DNA from: UBA6627 sp965248675
Lineage (GTDB): Bacteria > Chloroflexota > Dehalococcoidia > UBA2979
Length of the DNA stretch: 64,000 nt
Assembly: GCA_965248675.1 (NCBI GenBank)
Contig: CBDFJZ010000008.1
Location: forward strand, 1,612,001-1,676,000
Direction of reading: 5' to 3'
Part shown: one piece after another, positions 23,999-33,979 of the stretch
How the letters are laid out: each line of letters opens with the position of its first letter
How positions within the stretch are numbered: the stretch's first letter is position 1
The notes under the pieces: generated by a model
Database searches by the model: none
The model's input: the letters and a program-made list of their open reading frames with translations, nothing else
What the model was told of the DNA's origin: nothing
Position numbers and translations under genes: made by a program

Positions 23999-24796
23999 GT
24001 GGGCGTCGCGACCATCATCGGCATCGTCGTTGCGGCGATCGGGACCCTCGGTGGCTACATGGTCGAGGGCGGCTCGATCATGTCGCTGTTCAACATCCCC
24101 GGATTCATGATCGTGGTCGTCGGGACGCTCGGCGCGACGATCACGGCGTTCCCGCTCAGCCAGACCCTCGGTATCCCGGGCGCCGCGATCCGGGCGATGA
24201 CCGGCGGCAACGGGGCCGAGCCGCGCGAGATGGCGGAGCACCTGGTCGAGATGGCCGACAAGGCGCGGCGCGAAGGCTTGCTCTCGCTGGAGGAAGAGGC
24301 CCAGGAGCTCGAAGAGCCGTTCGCCCGCAAGGGCTTGATGCTGATGATCGACGGCACCGATCCGGAGGCGCTGCAGTCGATCATGGAGATCGATCTGGAC
24401 CAGGAAGCGGGCCGCCTCAAAGAGCCGTCGGAGATCTGGAAGGTCGGATCGGGGTTCTCGCCGACGCTCGGCGTGCTCGGGGCCGTGATGGGCCTGATCA
24501 CCGTGCTGAGCGGGCTGGGCGGCGACGTCGCCGCGCTGGGGCACGGGATCGCGGTGGCGTTCGTGGCGACGTTCTACGGCGTCGGTCTGGCCAACACGCT
24601 GCTGCTGCCGATCCACATGAAACTGAACGCGATTGCCGGCGAAGAGCGGCAGGTCCGCGAGATGATCCTCGAGGGCGTGCTGTCGATCCAGGCCGGCGAC
24701 AACCCGCGGATCGTTCGCGAGAAGCTGCAGGGCTTCCTCGCGCCAGGGAACAAGCTGCCCGATGACGACGACGACGCCGAGGCGGACGCCGCGTGA
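23999..24796 (+). CDS. motA: Flagellar stator subunit MotA
   Basis: 265 residues from GTG 23999. Four membrane spans, with a cytoplasmic loop between spans 2 and 3, and G-F-S-P-T-L-G-V-L-G-A-V-M-G in span 3. With MotB it forms the ion channel that turns the rotor. Four-base overlap with motB. Confidence 0.95.
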   Translation: MGVATIIGIVVAAIGTLGGYMVEGGSIMSLFNIPGFMIVVVGTLGATITAFPLSQTLGIPGAAIRAMTGGNGAEPREMAEHLVEMADKARREGLLSLEEEAQELEEPFARKGLMLMIDGTDPEALQSIMEIDLDQEAGRLKEPSEIWKVGSGFSPTLGVLGAVMGLITVLSGLGGDVAALGHGIAVAFVATFYGVGLANTLLLPIHMKLNAIAGEERQVREMILEGVLSIQAGDNPRIVREKLQGFLAPGNKLPDDDDDAEADAA

Positions 24797-25581
24797 GCCG
24801 GCGGAAGCAGCAACACGAGGAGGCGGAGGCCGACGAACGGTGGGTGATCTCGTACGCGGACCTGGTCACGTTGCTCTTCGGCTTCTTCATCTTGCTGTAC
24901 GCCACGGCCGACCAGAACATCGCGAAGTTCGAATCGCTGGCGCGCGGCCTATCGGATGCGTTCAACGTGCCGGTCAATGAGGGGCTGGATGACGGCACAC
25001 CGCTCTTCGATGGCGGGACCGGCATCGTCCCTGGCGGGCAGGACAACCGCGAGGCGCTGATCGAAGACGATCTCCTGTTCGTTCGCAACTTCATCGAGCA
25101 GCGTTCAATCGCCGAGGGGCTGGTTGGGAAGATCGTCGTGTCGCAGGAGACGGACGGCATCAGCATCCGCCTCGCCGACAACCTGATCTTCCCGACAGCG
25201 AGCGCCGACTTGCGCCCGGAGGCGCTGCCGCTCCTGGACATCGCCGCGGCCGTGGTCAATGAGCTGGGCCGCGAAGTCCGCGTCGAGGGCCACACGGACA
25301 ACGTGCCGGTGACGACTGACCGCTACCCGTCGAACTGGGAGCTGTCCTCGGCGCGGGCCACGGCGGTGTTGCGCTACGTCGTCGACGAGGGCGCCGCCGA
25401 CCCGGCGATGATCTTCGCGGCCGGCTACGGGGAGCACCGGCCGGTTGCCAGCAACCTGACGCCCGAGGGGCGAGCGCTCAACCGCCGCGCGGACCTGGTC
25501 ATCCTCTACCCGCCGGTCCGTTTCGATCTGACGACCGGCGATGCCGAGTTCGACCTCGTGCCTGCCCCGGGTGGCGAGTAG
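24793..25581 (+). CDS. motB: Flagellar stator subunit MotB
   Basis: 262 residues from GTG 24793. The single span begins W-V-I-S-Y-A-D-L-V-T, with Asp23 as the ion-binding residue. The C-terminal OmpA-like domain has V-E-G-H-T-D-N-V-P and binds peptidoglycan. The frame is intact. Confidence 0.95.
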   Translation: MSRRKQQHEEAEADERWVISYADLVTLLFGFFILLYATADQNIAKFESLARGLSDAFNVPVNEGLDDGTPLFDGGTGIVPGGQDNREALIEDDLLFVRNFIEQRSIAEGLVGKIVVSQETDGISIRLADNLIFPTASADLRPEALPLLDIAAAVVNELGREVRVEGHTDNVPVTTDRYPSNWELSSARATAVLRYVVDEGAADPAMIFAAGYGEHRPVASNLTPEGRALNRRADLVILYPPVRFDLTTGDAEFDLVPAPGGE

Positions 25582-25610
25582 GCCCCAGTGGTGAAGAGGA
25601 AGGCCCACCG

Positions 25611-26258
25611 ATGGGACTGTTGAAGAAGCCTGCCGTGTTGGCCGTTGGCGGCGTGGTCGCCGGCGTCGTGGTGATGGCGGTCGTTTACATGTTCTTCCTG
25701 AGCGGTGGATCGGCGGCGGAGGAGGAGGACCTGCCCGTGGCCGAACCAACCGTGATCCACGCGGAAGGCAAGCTCGGTCCCCGTCTGACGCTGGCGGACC
25801 GGGTCTTCAACCTCGTCAGTCCCGCGTCGTCGCCCGTCTACGCCAAGATCCAGACGGTGATCGAGTTCGAGACGACGGATCTCCGCTGGGCCGAGGTCTT
25901 CGACAGCTGTGGCGGACACGGCAGCCGGCGCGACGTCGCGCCGGTGCGCGCGGTCTCGGCTCGCCCCGCGGACCTCCAGGCCGCCGTCGCGCCGGCCACC
26001 TCAAGCGGCGGCGAGGCCGTCGGTCCGTGCGCGGCGCTGGAGGCGGAGCTGCTGCACGAATTCGAGGCCGAGATCGGGACCGGCGTCCAGCTGATCGAGG
26101 ATGCGGTGACTACGATCGTCAGTGCGAAGACCCCGGACGAGATGGCAACGACCGAAGGCAAGGAAGCCCTGAAGAAGGAGATCGAGCAGGCCGTCGAAGC
26201 GCTGATCCACGAGCCGCACGTCGCGCGCGTGCTGCTCCTCAACTTCATCACGCAGTAG
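25611..26258 (+). CDS. fliL: Flagellar basal-body-associated protein FliL
   Basis: 215 residues: short cytoplasmic start, one span (A-V-L-A-V-G-G-V-V-A-G-V), then the periplasmic FliL domain ending in V-A-R-V-L-L-L-N-F-I-T-Q. An insert of about 60 residues (125-145 kb-scale numbering not implied; roughly residues 95-145) rich in Ala and Pro with two Cys interrupts the domain. It supports stator function. Confidence 0.8.
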   Translation: MGLLKKPAVLAVGGVVAGVVVMAVVYMFFLSGGSAAEEEDLPVAEPTVIHAEGKLGPRLTLADRVFNLVSPASSPVYAKIQTVIEFETTDLRWAEVFDSCGGHGSRRDVAPVRAVSARPADLQAAVAPATSSGGEAVGPCAALEAELLHEFEAEIGTGVQLIEDAVTTIVSAKTPDEMATTEGKEALKKEIEQAVEALIHEPHVARVLLLNFITQ

Positions 26259-26278
26259 CGACGGCGGACGCGACCCTC

Positions 26279-27457
26279 ATGGCCGAGAACCGAGCACTTT
26301 CCCAGGGCGAGATCGATGCCCTGCTCAACCAGATCCCCGAGGGCGGGGAGGCTGAGCCGGACGGCACGGTGCCGCCGCCCACCCCGCTGGACACGGGCTT
26401 CTCGAGGCTGGTCAAGGCCTACGACTTCCGCCGCCCCGACAAGTTCTCGAAGGAGCAGTGGGGAACGCTGCAGTCGATGTACGAAGCGTTTTCGCGCTTC
26501 GCCGGCGCGGCGTTCTCCTCGCGCTTGCGCACGCTGTCGAACATCCGGCTCTCCAGCATCGATCAGGGCCTCTACGAGGAGTGGCAGGCACAGGTGCCGA
26601 GTCAGACCGCGTGCTACGTGCTCTCGATGCAGTCGATGACTGGGAACATCGTGGTCGAGTTCAACCTCGACGTGGCGAGCGAGGTTGTCGACCGGATGCT
26701 CGGCGGCAACGGCGTGCTGATCGACCGGACGCGCGAGATGTCCGACGTCGAGGTGGGGTTGCTGCGTTCGTTCAGCACGGTGATCGGGCAGTCGCTGCAA
26801 GAGATGTGGTCGGCGGTCGTGCCGGTGCGCTCGCAGCTCCAGGACTTCGGCCTCGACGCCGGCCTGATCCAGGTCGCGAGCCCGACCGACGTGGTGCTGA
26901 CCGCCTTCTTCGAGGTCAGCATCGGCAGTCACCTGGGCGCGATGTCAATCTGTGTGCCCTACACGGTACTGGAGCCGATTACCTCGCAGCTGTCGGCGCA
27001 GGTGTGGTTCTCGTCCGGCCGCCCGCAGGCGTCGACCGACGAGGAGCGCCTGCTGATGCAGGCGCTCCTCGCACGCACCGAGCTCGAGGTGCAGGTGGAG
27101 CTCGGCGCGGTCGAGCTGCCGACGAGCTCGATGATCGATCTCGAGGTCGGCGACACGATCGTCCTCGATCAGCGGGTCGGACAGCCGCTGGACGTGCTGG
27201 TCGACGGGCGGCCGCGGTTCCGCGGTCTGCCCGGCACCAGCGGCCGCTACCTGGGGCTCCGCGTCACCGAGGCGGTCGAGCAGGAGTACGGGCTCGACGC
27301 GCCGGCGGCGACCGGCCTCCGCCTGCCCCCCGAAGAGCTCGCAAGCCTGGGCGCCGGCGCTGCAGAGGCCGCGCCTGACGAGCCGATCCAGCTGTACCCG
27401 GACCGAGACGAATCCGAGAGCGGCGACGCGTCGCCGGCGACGAAGGATGCCGCTTGA
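26279..27457 (+). CDS. fliM: Flagellar motor switch protein FliM
   Basis: 392 residues. The N-terminus L-S-Q-G-E-I-D-A-L-L is the CheY-P-binding segment; the middle domain has G-G and the C-terminal SpoA domain carries V-G-D-T-I-V-L-D. A 60-residue acidic tail follows. It forms the C ring that sets rotation direction. fliN would be expected next but another gene takes that place. Confidence 0.93.
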   Translation: MAENRALSQGEIDALLNQIPEGGEAEPDGTVPPPTPLDTGFSRLVKAYDFRRPDKFSKEQWGTLQSMYEAFSRFAGAAFSSRLRTLSNIRLSSIDQGLYEEWQAQVPSQTACYVLSMQSMTGNIVVEFNLDVASEVVDRMLGGNGVLIDRTREMSDVEVGLLRSFSTVIGQSLQEMWSAVVPVRSQLQDFGLDAGLIQVASPTDVVLTAFFEVSIGSHLGAMSICVPYTVLEPITSQLSAQVWFSSGRPQASTDEERLLMQALLARTELEVQVELGAVELPTSSMIDLEVGDTIVLDQRVGQPLDVLVDGRPRFRGLPGTSGRYLGLRVTEAVEQEYGLDAPAATGLRLPPEELASLGAGAAEAAPDEPIQLYPDRDESESGDASPATKDAA

Positions 27458-27472
27458 TGATGGAGGACCGCC

Positions 27473-27919
27473 GTGGCCGATGACGAGATGCAGACGCCCG
27501 AGGATGACGCCGGAACCGAGGACGGTACGCAGACGCCCGACGGTGACGCGTCGCTGAGCGAAGAGGCGATGGCCGAGGACGCCACGACAACCGACGACGC
27601 CCCTGAAGATGAAGGGGCCTCAGACGACTCAGCCGCCTCGGATGAAGCGGCCGCAGATGACGCGGTCGCCTCTGAGGACGCAGCCGCCTCGGATGACGCG
27701 GTCGCCTCGGATGGTGCGGTCGCCTCGGATGACGCCGCGGCAACACGGGCGGCGGCGCCTGCCGGACGCGCGCCACGCAGCTCGGCCGCCGCCGCGAGCG
27801 CGGCGGCGGCCGAGCTGCCCGCCTCCCGTGCGGCGCGGGCGCGCAGCGGCTATCGCCAGAACCAGATCGCCGAGGCACAGCGCGCGATCGCCTCGGTGCG
27901 TGCCGAGACGCCTCGCTAA
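27473..27919 (+). CDS. Acidic Ala/Asp/Ser-repeat protein in the fliN position
   Basis: 148 residues from GTG 27473. Residues 1-90 are low complexity and acidic, with a degenerate hexad (A-V-A-S-D-D) repeated about five times, seen in DNA as an 18-base unit at 27656-27741. The last 60 are Ala-rich and basic. No SpoA domain is present, so this is not FliN, although the site between fliM and fliP is where fliN or fliO usually lies. Its stop overlaps the fliP start. Confidence 0.6.
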   Translation: MADDEMQTPEDDAGTEDGTQTPDGDASLSEEAMAEDATTTDDAPEDEGASDDSAASDEAAADDAVASEDAAASDDAVASDGAVASDDAAATRAAAPAGRAPRSSAAAASAAAAELPASRAARARSGYRQNQIAEAQRAIASVRAETPR

Positions 27920-28377
27920 TGCTCGGCTCGACGCGTCGGATGAGGAGATTCGCGATGGTCGCGCTGCCGCTGCTGGCGCTGGTCGCCGCCGGCTGCGTCG
28001 CCGAGGACGGGACGGCGACCGTCCCGAACGTCGACATCGGGCCAGACGCGACGGACGATCCGAGCGGGGCCGCGACGGGCGTCCAGTTGCTCGTGCTGCT
28101 GACGGTGCTGTCGTTAGCGCCGGCGCTGCTCGTGATGGTGACCAGCTTCACGCGGATCATCATCATCAGCGAGCTGAAGACGGCCTTTCGGATGGGCTTC
28201 ATCATCTTCGTGCCGTTCCTGATCATCGACATCGTCGTGTCTTCGGCGCTGCTGTCGATGGGGATGATGATGCTGCCCCCGGTCGTCGGCTCGCTGCCTT
28301 TCAAGATTTTGCTGTTCGTGCTGGTCGACGGGTGGAGCCTGATCATCGGCTCGCTGGTGACCAGCTTCGTCGTCTGA
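27919..28377 (+). pseudogene. fliP: FliP with its middle third missing (in-frame deletion)
   Basis: 152 residues against about 245 in the family. The N-terminal part runs to L-V-M-V-T-S-F-T-R-I, then joins directly to I-S-E-L-K-T-A-F, which normally lies about 105 residues further on. The junction (28156-28170) is an ATC repeat, a likely slippage or recombination site. FliP is the core of the export gate with FliQ and FliR, so this form should not work. The rest of the frame is intact. Confidence 0.8.
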
Positions 28378-28399
28378 ACGCGTGGGTCAGGAGGACTCG

Positions 28400-28669
28400 A
28401 TGTCTGACGGTGTGGTCGTATCGCTGGCGCAAGATGCGCTGATGACAGCGGTGCTCGTGTCGGCGCCGATCCTGATCGTCAGCCTCGCGATCGGGCTGGT
28501 GATCTCAATCTTCCAGGCGATGACCCAGATCAACGAGGTGACGCTGACGTTCGTGCCGAAGATCCTCGGGGTGTTCGCGATCGCCGCGATCATGGGCCCG
28601 TGGATGGTGGCGACGATGGTGTCCTACACCAACCGCCTCTACTCCACACTGCCGCTGATCGCGGGCTGA
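28400..28669 (+). CDS. fliQ: Flagellar export gate protein FliQ
   Basis: 89 residues, two spans, with CAGGAGG upstream. The segment F-Q-A-M-T-Q-I-N-E-V-T-L-T-F-V-P-K is the FliQ signature. Complete. Confidence 0.95.
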   Translation: MSDGVVVSLAQDALMTAVLVSAPILIVSLAIGLVISIFQAMTQINEVTLTFVPKILGVFAIAAIMGPWMVATMVSYTNRLYSTLPLIAG

Positions 28670-28679
28670 TCGGCGCGCG

Positions 28680-29459
28680 ATGCTCGCCCAGCTGTTCGCC
28701 GTGTCGCCGGAGTGGTCGGCCGTGTTCCTGCTGACCTTCGCGCGGGTCACGGCGGCGATCGTGCCGATGCCGGTGTTCGGCGCCGCTGGCGTGCCCTCGC
28801 AGACGAAGATTGCGCTGGCGCTGCTGCTCTCGCTGATCGTGCTGCCGCTGACCGCGGAGCCGGCGGGCGGCGTCTCGACGAACCTGTTCGTTTTCGCCTC
28901 GCTGATCGGATCCGAGATCCTCGTCGGTCTGACGATCGGGATCGCAGTGATGCTGGTGTTCTCCGGGCTGGAGATGGGCGCGACGGTGATCGGGGTCCAG
29001 ATGAGCTTCTCGATCGGCGAGGTGTTCGATCCACTCACCGGCGGCCGCGTCGCGACAGTCGACCAGTTTTACCGGATCGTCGCGACGCTCGTGTTCTTCG
29101 CGGTCAACGGTCACTACCTCGTGATCCAGTCGATGCTCCAGACGTTCGAGGTGGTGCCCGCGGGGAGCGCGGATCTGTCGCTGATCGCGGGTGATCGGGT
29201 GCTGCCGTTCTTCACGGCGCTGTTCATCGTCGCGCTGCGAATCTCGCTACCGGTCGTCGGGGCGCTGGTGTTGACCGATCTGGCGCTGGCCCTGGTGGGT
29301 CGGACGATCCCCCAGATGAACATCCTGGTCGTGGGGTTCCCGGTGAAGATCGGCGTTGGGCTGCTGGTGATGGCGGCGTCAATGCCGCTGATGACCAGCT
29401 TCATGGGCTCGGTGTTCGGGCAGGCGTTGCTCGACGTCAACGGATTCCTGGTGACCTAG
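28680..29459 (+). CDS. fliR: Flagellar export gate protein FliR
   Basis: 259 residues, about six spans. F-A-R-V-T-A-A-I-V-P-M-P and P-Q-M-N-I-L-V-V-G-F-P-V-K-I are FliR motifs. Adjacent stop and start with flhB. Confidence 0.94.
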   Translation: MLAQLFAVSPEWSAVFLLTFARVTAAIVPMPVFGAAGVPSQTKIALALLLSLIVLPLTAEPAGGVSTNLFVFASLIGSEILVGLTIGIAVMLVFSGLEMGATVIGVQMSFSIGEVFDPLTGGRVATVDQFYRIVATLVFFAVNGHYLVIQSMLQTFEVVPAGSADLSLIAGDRVLPFFTALFIVALRISLPVVGALVLTDLALALVGRTIPQMNILVVGFPVKIGVGLLVMAASMPLMTSFMGSVFGQALLDVNGFLVT

Positions 29460-30558
29460 ATGGCCGGCGAGAAGACCGAGCAGCCGACTCAGCGGCGACT
29501 CGACGACGCCCGCAAGGAGGGGCAGGTCGCGCGCAGCCGCGAGGTGGACAGCGCGATCGTGCTGCTCGCCGCGTTCACGGTGTTCCGGTTCGGCGGCGGC
29601 TACATGTGGAACTCGGCGGAGTCGCTGATCGTCGACACGTTCGCCGAACTCGACCGCGATCCGCTGACGACGGAGCTGACCGGCGTGCTCGGGCCCGAGC
29701 TGGTCGGACGCGGCGTGTTGGTGCTCGCGCCGCTGCTGCTCGCGATCGTCGGGCTGGCGTTGCTCGGCGGCGTGGCGCAGACGGGCGGCCCGCTGTTCTC
29801 GCCGCAGGCGCTGAAGCCGCAGGGCTCGAGGCTGAACCCGCTGCAGGGCGCGAAGCGCCTGTTCGCGAGCAAGCAGGCGCTCGCGAACCTCGCGAAGAGC
29901 CTGGGCAAGTCCGCGCTCCTCGGCGGCGTCTCGTTCCTCGTGATCTGGCTGCGGCGCGAGGAGCTGTTCGCGATCGGGCTGAACGACGGGCTGCTGCCGT
30001 CGCTCGGCGTTGCTCGTGGACCTGTCGTTCCAGCTCGTGCTGACGGTGACGGTCGTGATGCTGGCGATCGCCGTCGCCGACTACATGTTCCAGCGCTACG
30101 ACTTCTCGACGCAGATGAGGATGTCGCGCCAGGACGTGAAGGACGAGCTGCGCCAGAGCGAGGGCGATCCGCACGTGAAGGCGCAGCTCGCTCGGCTGCG
30201 GCGTTCGCTGTTGAACCGCGTGATGCAGTCGGTGCCTGAGGCGGACGTCGTCCTCGTGAACCCCACGCATTACGCCGTGGCGCTCCGCTACGACCCGGCC
30301 AGCTCGAACGCGCCGGTGCTGCTCGCGAAGGGCGCGCGGCTGATCGCGCAGCGGATCCGCGAGGTGGCCGAGGAGAACGGGATCCCGGTCATCCGGAACG
30401 CGCCGCTGACTCGCGCGCTGTACTCCGCGGCCGAGGTTGGCCGCGAGATCCCGGCGGAGCTGTACGAAGCGGTTGCCGAGGTGCTGGCGTTCGTCTACCG
30501 GCTGCGCGCCGGCCAGGTCAACCTGGGCGGACGCACCGGTCGATCTGACCGGTGCTGA
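29460..30558 (+). pseudogene. flhB: FlhB export switch protein, +1 frameshift
   Basis: The first frame gives a normal start (M-A-G-E-K-T-E-Q-P-T) and membrane domain up to about 30005, then goes out of register. The +1 frame picks up L-L-V-D-L-S-F-Q-L-V-L at 30010 and carries the cytoplasmic domain with the self-cleavage motif N-P-T-H. Removing one G at 30006-30007 restores L-P-S-L-A-L-L-V-D. The protein would be full length once repaired. FlhB cleavage at N-P-T-H switches export from hook to filament proteins. Confidence 0.85.
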
Positions 30559-30607
30559 CCTGGAGGCAGCGGCCACCTAGGCGGTCGCTGAAGAGTCGGG
30601 AGCGACG

Positions 30608-32677
30608 ATGCTGACGATGCTCGCGCGCCAGGCGGACATCGCGGTCGCCGCGCTGGTGATCCTGATCGTCGGGATGATGGTGATCCCGCTGCCTCCGTCG
30701 CTGATCTCGCTGCTGATCGTGACGAATGTCGCGATTGCGATCACGATCCTGCTGTTCGCGATGTACACGCAACAAGTGCTGGAATTCAGCATCTTCCCAT
30801 CGCTGTTGCTGCTGGTGACGCTGTTCCGGCTGGCGATCAACGTGGCCTCGACGCGGCTGATCCTGCTCGGAGCGGACGCCGGCGCGGTGATCGACGCGTT
30901 CGGCAGCTTCGTAGTCGGCGGATCGATCGTGGTCGGGATCGTGGTGTTCCTGATCCTGCTCGTCGTGCAGTTCGTGGTGATCACGAACGGCGCCGGGCGC
31001 GTTGCCGAGGTGGCCGCGCGGTTCACGCTCGATGCGATGCCGGGCAAGCAGATGTCGATCGACGCGGACCTGAACGCGGGACTGATCACGGAGGCGGAGG
31101 CGCGCGGACGGCGCGATCAGATCTCCGCCGAGGCGGATTTCTACGGCGCGATGGACGGCGCCTCCAAGTTTGTGAAAGGCGACGCGATCGCGGGCTTGAT
31201 CATCGTCTCGATCAACCTGATCGGTGGGATCGCGATCGGGATGATGCAGAACGGGATGAGCGCCGGCGACGCGATGTCCACGTACTCGCTGCTGACCGTC
31301 GGTGACGGGCTCGTATCGCAAATCCCGGCGCTGCTGATCTCCACGGCGACGGGGATCATCGTCACCCGCGCCTCCTCGGACGTCACGCTCGGAGGCGATA
31401 TCGGCCGTCAGCTCTTCTCGAACCCGCGGGCGCTGTTCATCGTCGCGGCGGTGCTGGGCGGATTCGGTTTGGTGCCGGGCCTTCCCCTATCCCCGTTCCT
31501 GACGCTCGCCGCGATCATGGGTGGAGTCGGCTATCTGGTCCGCAGCCGCCAGCGTGCGAGCGCGGCCGCGGACGCCGGCGTGATGGAAGAGGAGCGCGCG
31601 CAGGACGAACAGAGCGTGGATTCGGTGATGTCCGTGCTCCATGTCGATCCGCTCGAGGTCGAGGTCGGCTACGGCCTGATCCCACTGGTGGACGAGGCGC
31701 ACGGGGGACACCTGTTGCACCGGATCACGATCATGCGCCGCCAGATCGCGACGGAGTTCGGAATCGTGGTTCCGATGATTCGCATTCGCGACAACCTGCA
31801 ACACCCGGCGCAGTCGTACGTCGTCAAGCTGCGCGGCATCGAAATTGGGAGCGGCGAGCTGATGGCGAACCGCTTCCTGGCGATGAACTCCGGCCTCGCG
31901 ACCGAGGAGATCGAGGGCGAGCCGACGACCGAGCCGGCCTTCGGGCTGCCGGCGCGCTGGATCACCGAGCGCGAGAAGCAACGCGCCGAGCTGCTGGGAT
32001 ACACGGTCGTCGATCCGCCCTCGGTGCTGATTACGCACCTGAGCGAGCTGACGCGGCGTCACGCGCCGGAACTGCTGTCGCGGCAGGACGTGCAGACGTT
32101 GCTCAACCACCTGAAGGAAGACTACCCGACCGTGGTCGAGGAGCTGATCCCCGGCGTGCTGACGATTGGCGAGGTGCAGGCGGTGTTGCAGCAGCTGCTG
32201 GCCGAGGGCGTCTCGATCCGCGACCTCGTCACGATCGCGGAGACGCTGGCGGACCGGGGGCGGCAGGCTAAGGAGCCGGAGCTGCTGACCGAAGCGGTGC
32301 GTGCAGCGCTGGCGCGGCAGATCACCGTGCAACATCGCGCGCCGGACGGGAAGATCCACGCGATCACGCTGCACCCGGTGCTCGAACGACACCTGGCCGG
32401 CAGCCTCAAGCAGGCCGACAACGGTGGTGCGCTGGTGATCGAGCCGGCGCTGATGCAGAGCCTGCTCGCCGAGGTCGCGAGCCAGATGGAGCGGGCCGCC
32501 GCAACGGGCGATCAGCCGGTGTTGCTGACGTCGTCCCGAATCCGGCGGCCGCTTCGCCGCTTGACCGAGCGTTCGCTCCCAGCGCTGCCGGTGCTGGCGT
32601 TCAACGAGATCGCATCCGAGGCCGAGGTGCGCGCGATCGGCACGGTGGAGGTCGAGACATATGCCGCAGCAGCATAG
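30608..32677 (+). CDS. flhA: Flagellar export platform protein FlhA
   Basis: 689 residues, intact. Eight spans with the FHIPEP-type loop (F-R-L-A-I-N-V-A-S-T-R-L and G-R-V-A-E-V-A-A-R-F-T-L-D-A-M-P-G-K-Q-M), then the cytoplasmic ring domain. Overlaps flhF by 17 bases. Confidence 0.96.
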   Translation: MLTMLARQADIAVAALVILIVGMMVIPLPPSLISLLIVTNVAIAITILLFAMYTQQVLEFSIFPSLLLLVTLFRLAINVASTRLILLGADAGAVIDAFGSFVVGGSIVVGIVVFLILLVVQFVVITNGAGRVAEVAARFTLDAMPGKQMSIDADLNAGLITEAEARGRRDQISAEADFYGAMDGASKFVKGDAIAGLIIVSINLIGGIAIGMMQNGMSAGDAMSTYSLLTVGDGLVSQIPALLISTATGIIVTRASSDVTLGGDIGRQLFSNPRALFIVAAVLGGFGLVPGLPLSPFLTLAAIMGGVGYLVRSRQRASAAADAGVMEEERAQDEQSVDSVMSVLHVDPLEVEVGYGLIPLVDEAHGGHLLHRITIMRRQIATEFGIVVPMIRIRDNLQHPAQSYVVKLRGIEIGSGELMANRFLAMNSGLATEEIEGEPTTEPAFGLPARWITEREKQRAELLGYTVVDPPSVLITHLSELTRRHAPELLSRQDVQTLLNHLKEDYPTVVEELIPGVLTIGEVQAVLQQLLAEGVSIRDLVTIAETLADRGRQAKEPELLTEAVRAALARQITVQHRAPDGKIHAITLHPVLERHLAGSLKQADNGGALVIEPALMQSLLAEVASQMERAAATGDQPVLLTSSRIRRPLRRLTERSLPALPVLAFNEIASEAEVRAIGTVEVETYAAAA

Positions 32678-33971
32678 GCGCTTCCAGGCCGACAGCCTGG
32701 ACGAGGCGTACGACCAGGTACGCGACTCGCTGGGCGAGGACGCGGTGATCCTGGCGACGCGCCGGGCGACCGCGCCCGGCCTTTACGGCCGGCCGCCACG
32801 AACGTTCGTGGAGGTGCTCGCGCACGCCCCGGAGCCGGCTCCCGCGCTGAGCATCGGCGCCGCGATCCTGCAGGGCGCCGATCACCCGCTGGCTCCACCC
32901 TTCGAGCACCCGCTTGCCGGCAACGGCGGCGTCGACGCCGAACTGCTGGCTCGCGCCAGCAGTGATCGCTCGGCCGCGGCTGGGCCGGCGCTCGATCCCG
33001 ACCCCGCCGAGGCCGTGGCGCAAGAACTTGCAGCCGCCTCGGGCGTCGTGGGCGGGCAGGAGACGGAGTTCGAGCAGCTACTGGGCGAGATCGGCGAGAT
33101 GCGCGGGATCGTCGAGCAGCTCGCCGTGGAGCGGGTCAACGACCGCATCGACCAGAGCGCGGCGCCGTTGCGCTGGCTGCGCAACCGGCTGCGCGATTAG
33201 GGGGTGCGCGCCTCGCTGGCGGCGAGCGTCCTCGATCAGGCCGCGGATGCGCAGGTCACAACCACGAACCCGGAGGCCCTGCGCCGGACCGTCGAGCGCC
33301 AGCTGGCGACGATGCTGCCGCCAACGGTGCACCTCGATCTGGCGCGCCGTCCGGCGTTCGTGGCGCTGGTGGGACCGGCCGGCGCCGGCAAGACGACGTT
33401 CGCGATGAAGCTCGCGCTCGAGATCGAGCGCGCCTACTCGCTTCGCGTGGTGGTCGCGGGGACCGACGTGGAGCGCGCCGGGGCGCCACAGCAGTTCACG
33501 GCCGGAGGGGCGGCAGCGGGCGTGCAGACGCGCCTCTGCTACACGCCCGGCGAGCTGCAAGCGCTGATCGCTGAGGGTGCCGCCGACGTGGTGATCGTCG
33601 ACACGCCGGGTCACGACGGTTCGCGCCGCGATCGGATGAGCGAGCTGCAGACGTTCATCCACGCGTCGCGCTCGCGCGAGGCGCTGCTGGTGCTCGCGGC
33701 GACCATGAAGACCGTGGATCTGGAGCGGCTGGGGCGCGCCTACGCCGCGGTGGAGCCACTTGGCGTGGTGCTGACGCGCTGCGACGACACGGCGAGCCTG
33801 GGCGAGCCCTTCTCGGCACTGGTGGCGAGCGGCCTGGGACTGACCTTCACCACGCACGTGGACAGCGTCTCCGATCCGCCGCGTGCCGGGGACAACCTGG
33901 GACTGGCGCGGGCGATCCTGACCGGCGATTGGGGCGGCGAGCTGCGGCCCGCGCTGGGTCGAGCGGCCTGA
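32661..33971 (+). pseudogene. flhF: FlhF SRP-type GTPase split by an amber codon
   Basis: The N-terminal part starts as in FlhF (F-Q-A-D-S-L-D-E-A-Y) and ends at TAG 33198-33200 after N-R-L-R-D. The same frame goes on with G-V-R-A-S-L-A-A-S-V-L and the GTPase domain: G-P-A-G-A-G-K-T-T and D-T-P-G. So a single base change separates two otherwise complete halves. FlhF sets flagellar placement; its partner FlhG is not in the window. Confidence 0.85.
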
Positions 33972-33979
33972 GACGCCTC

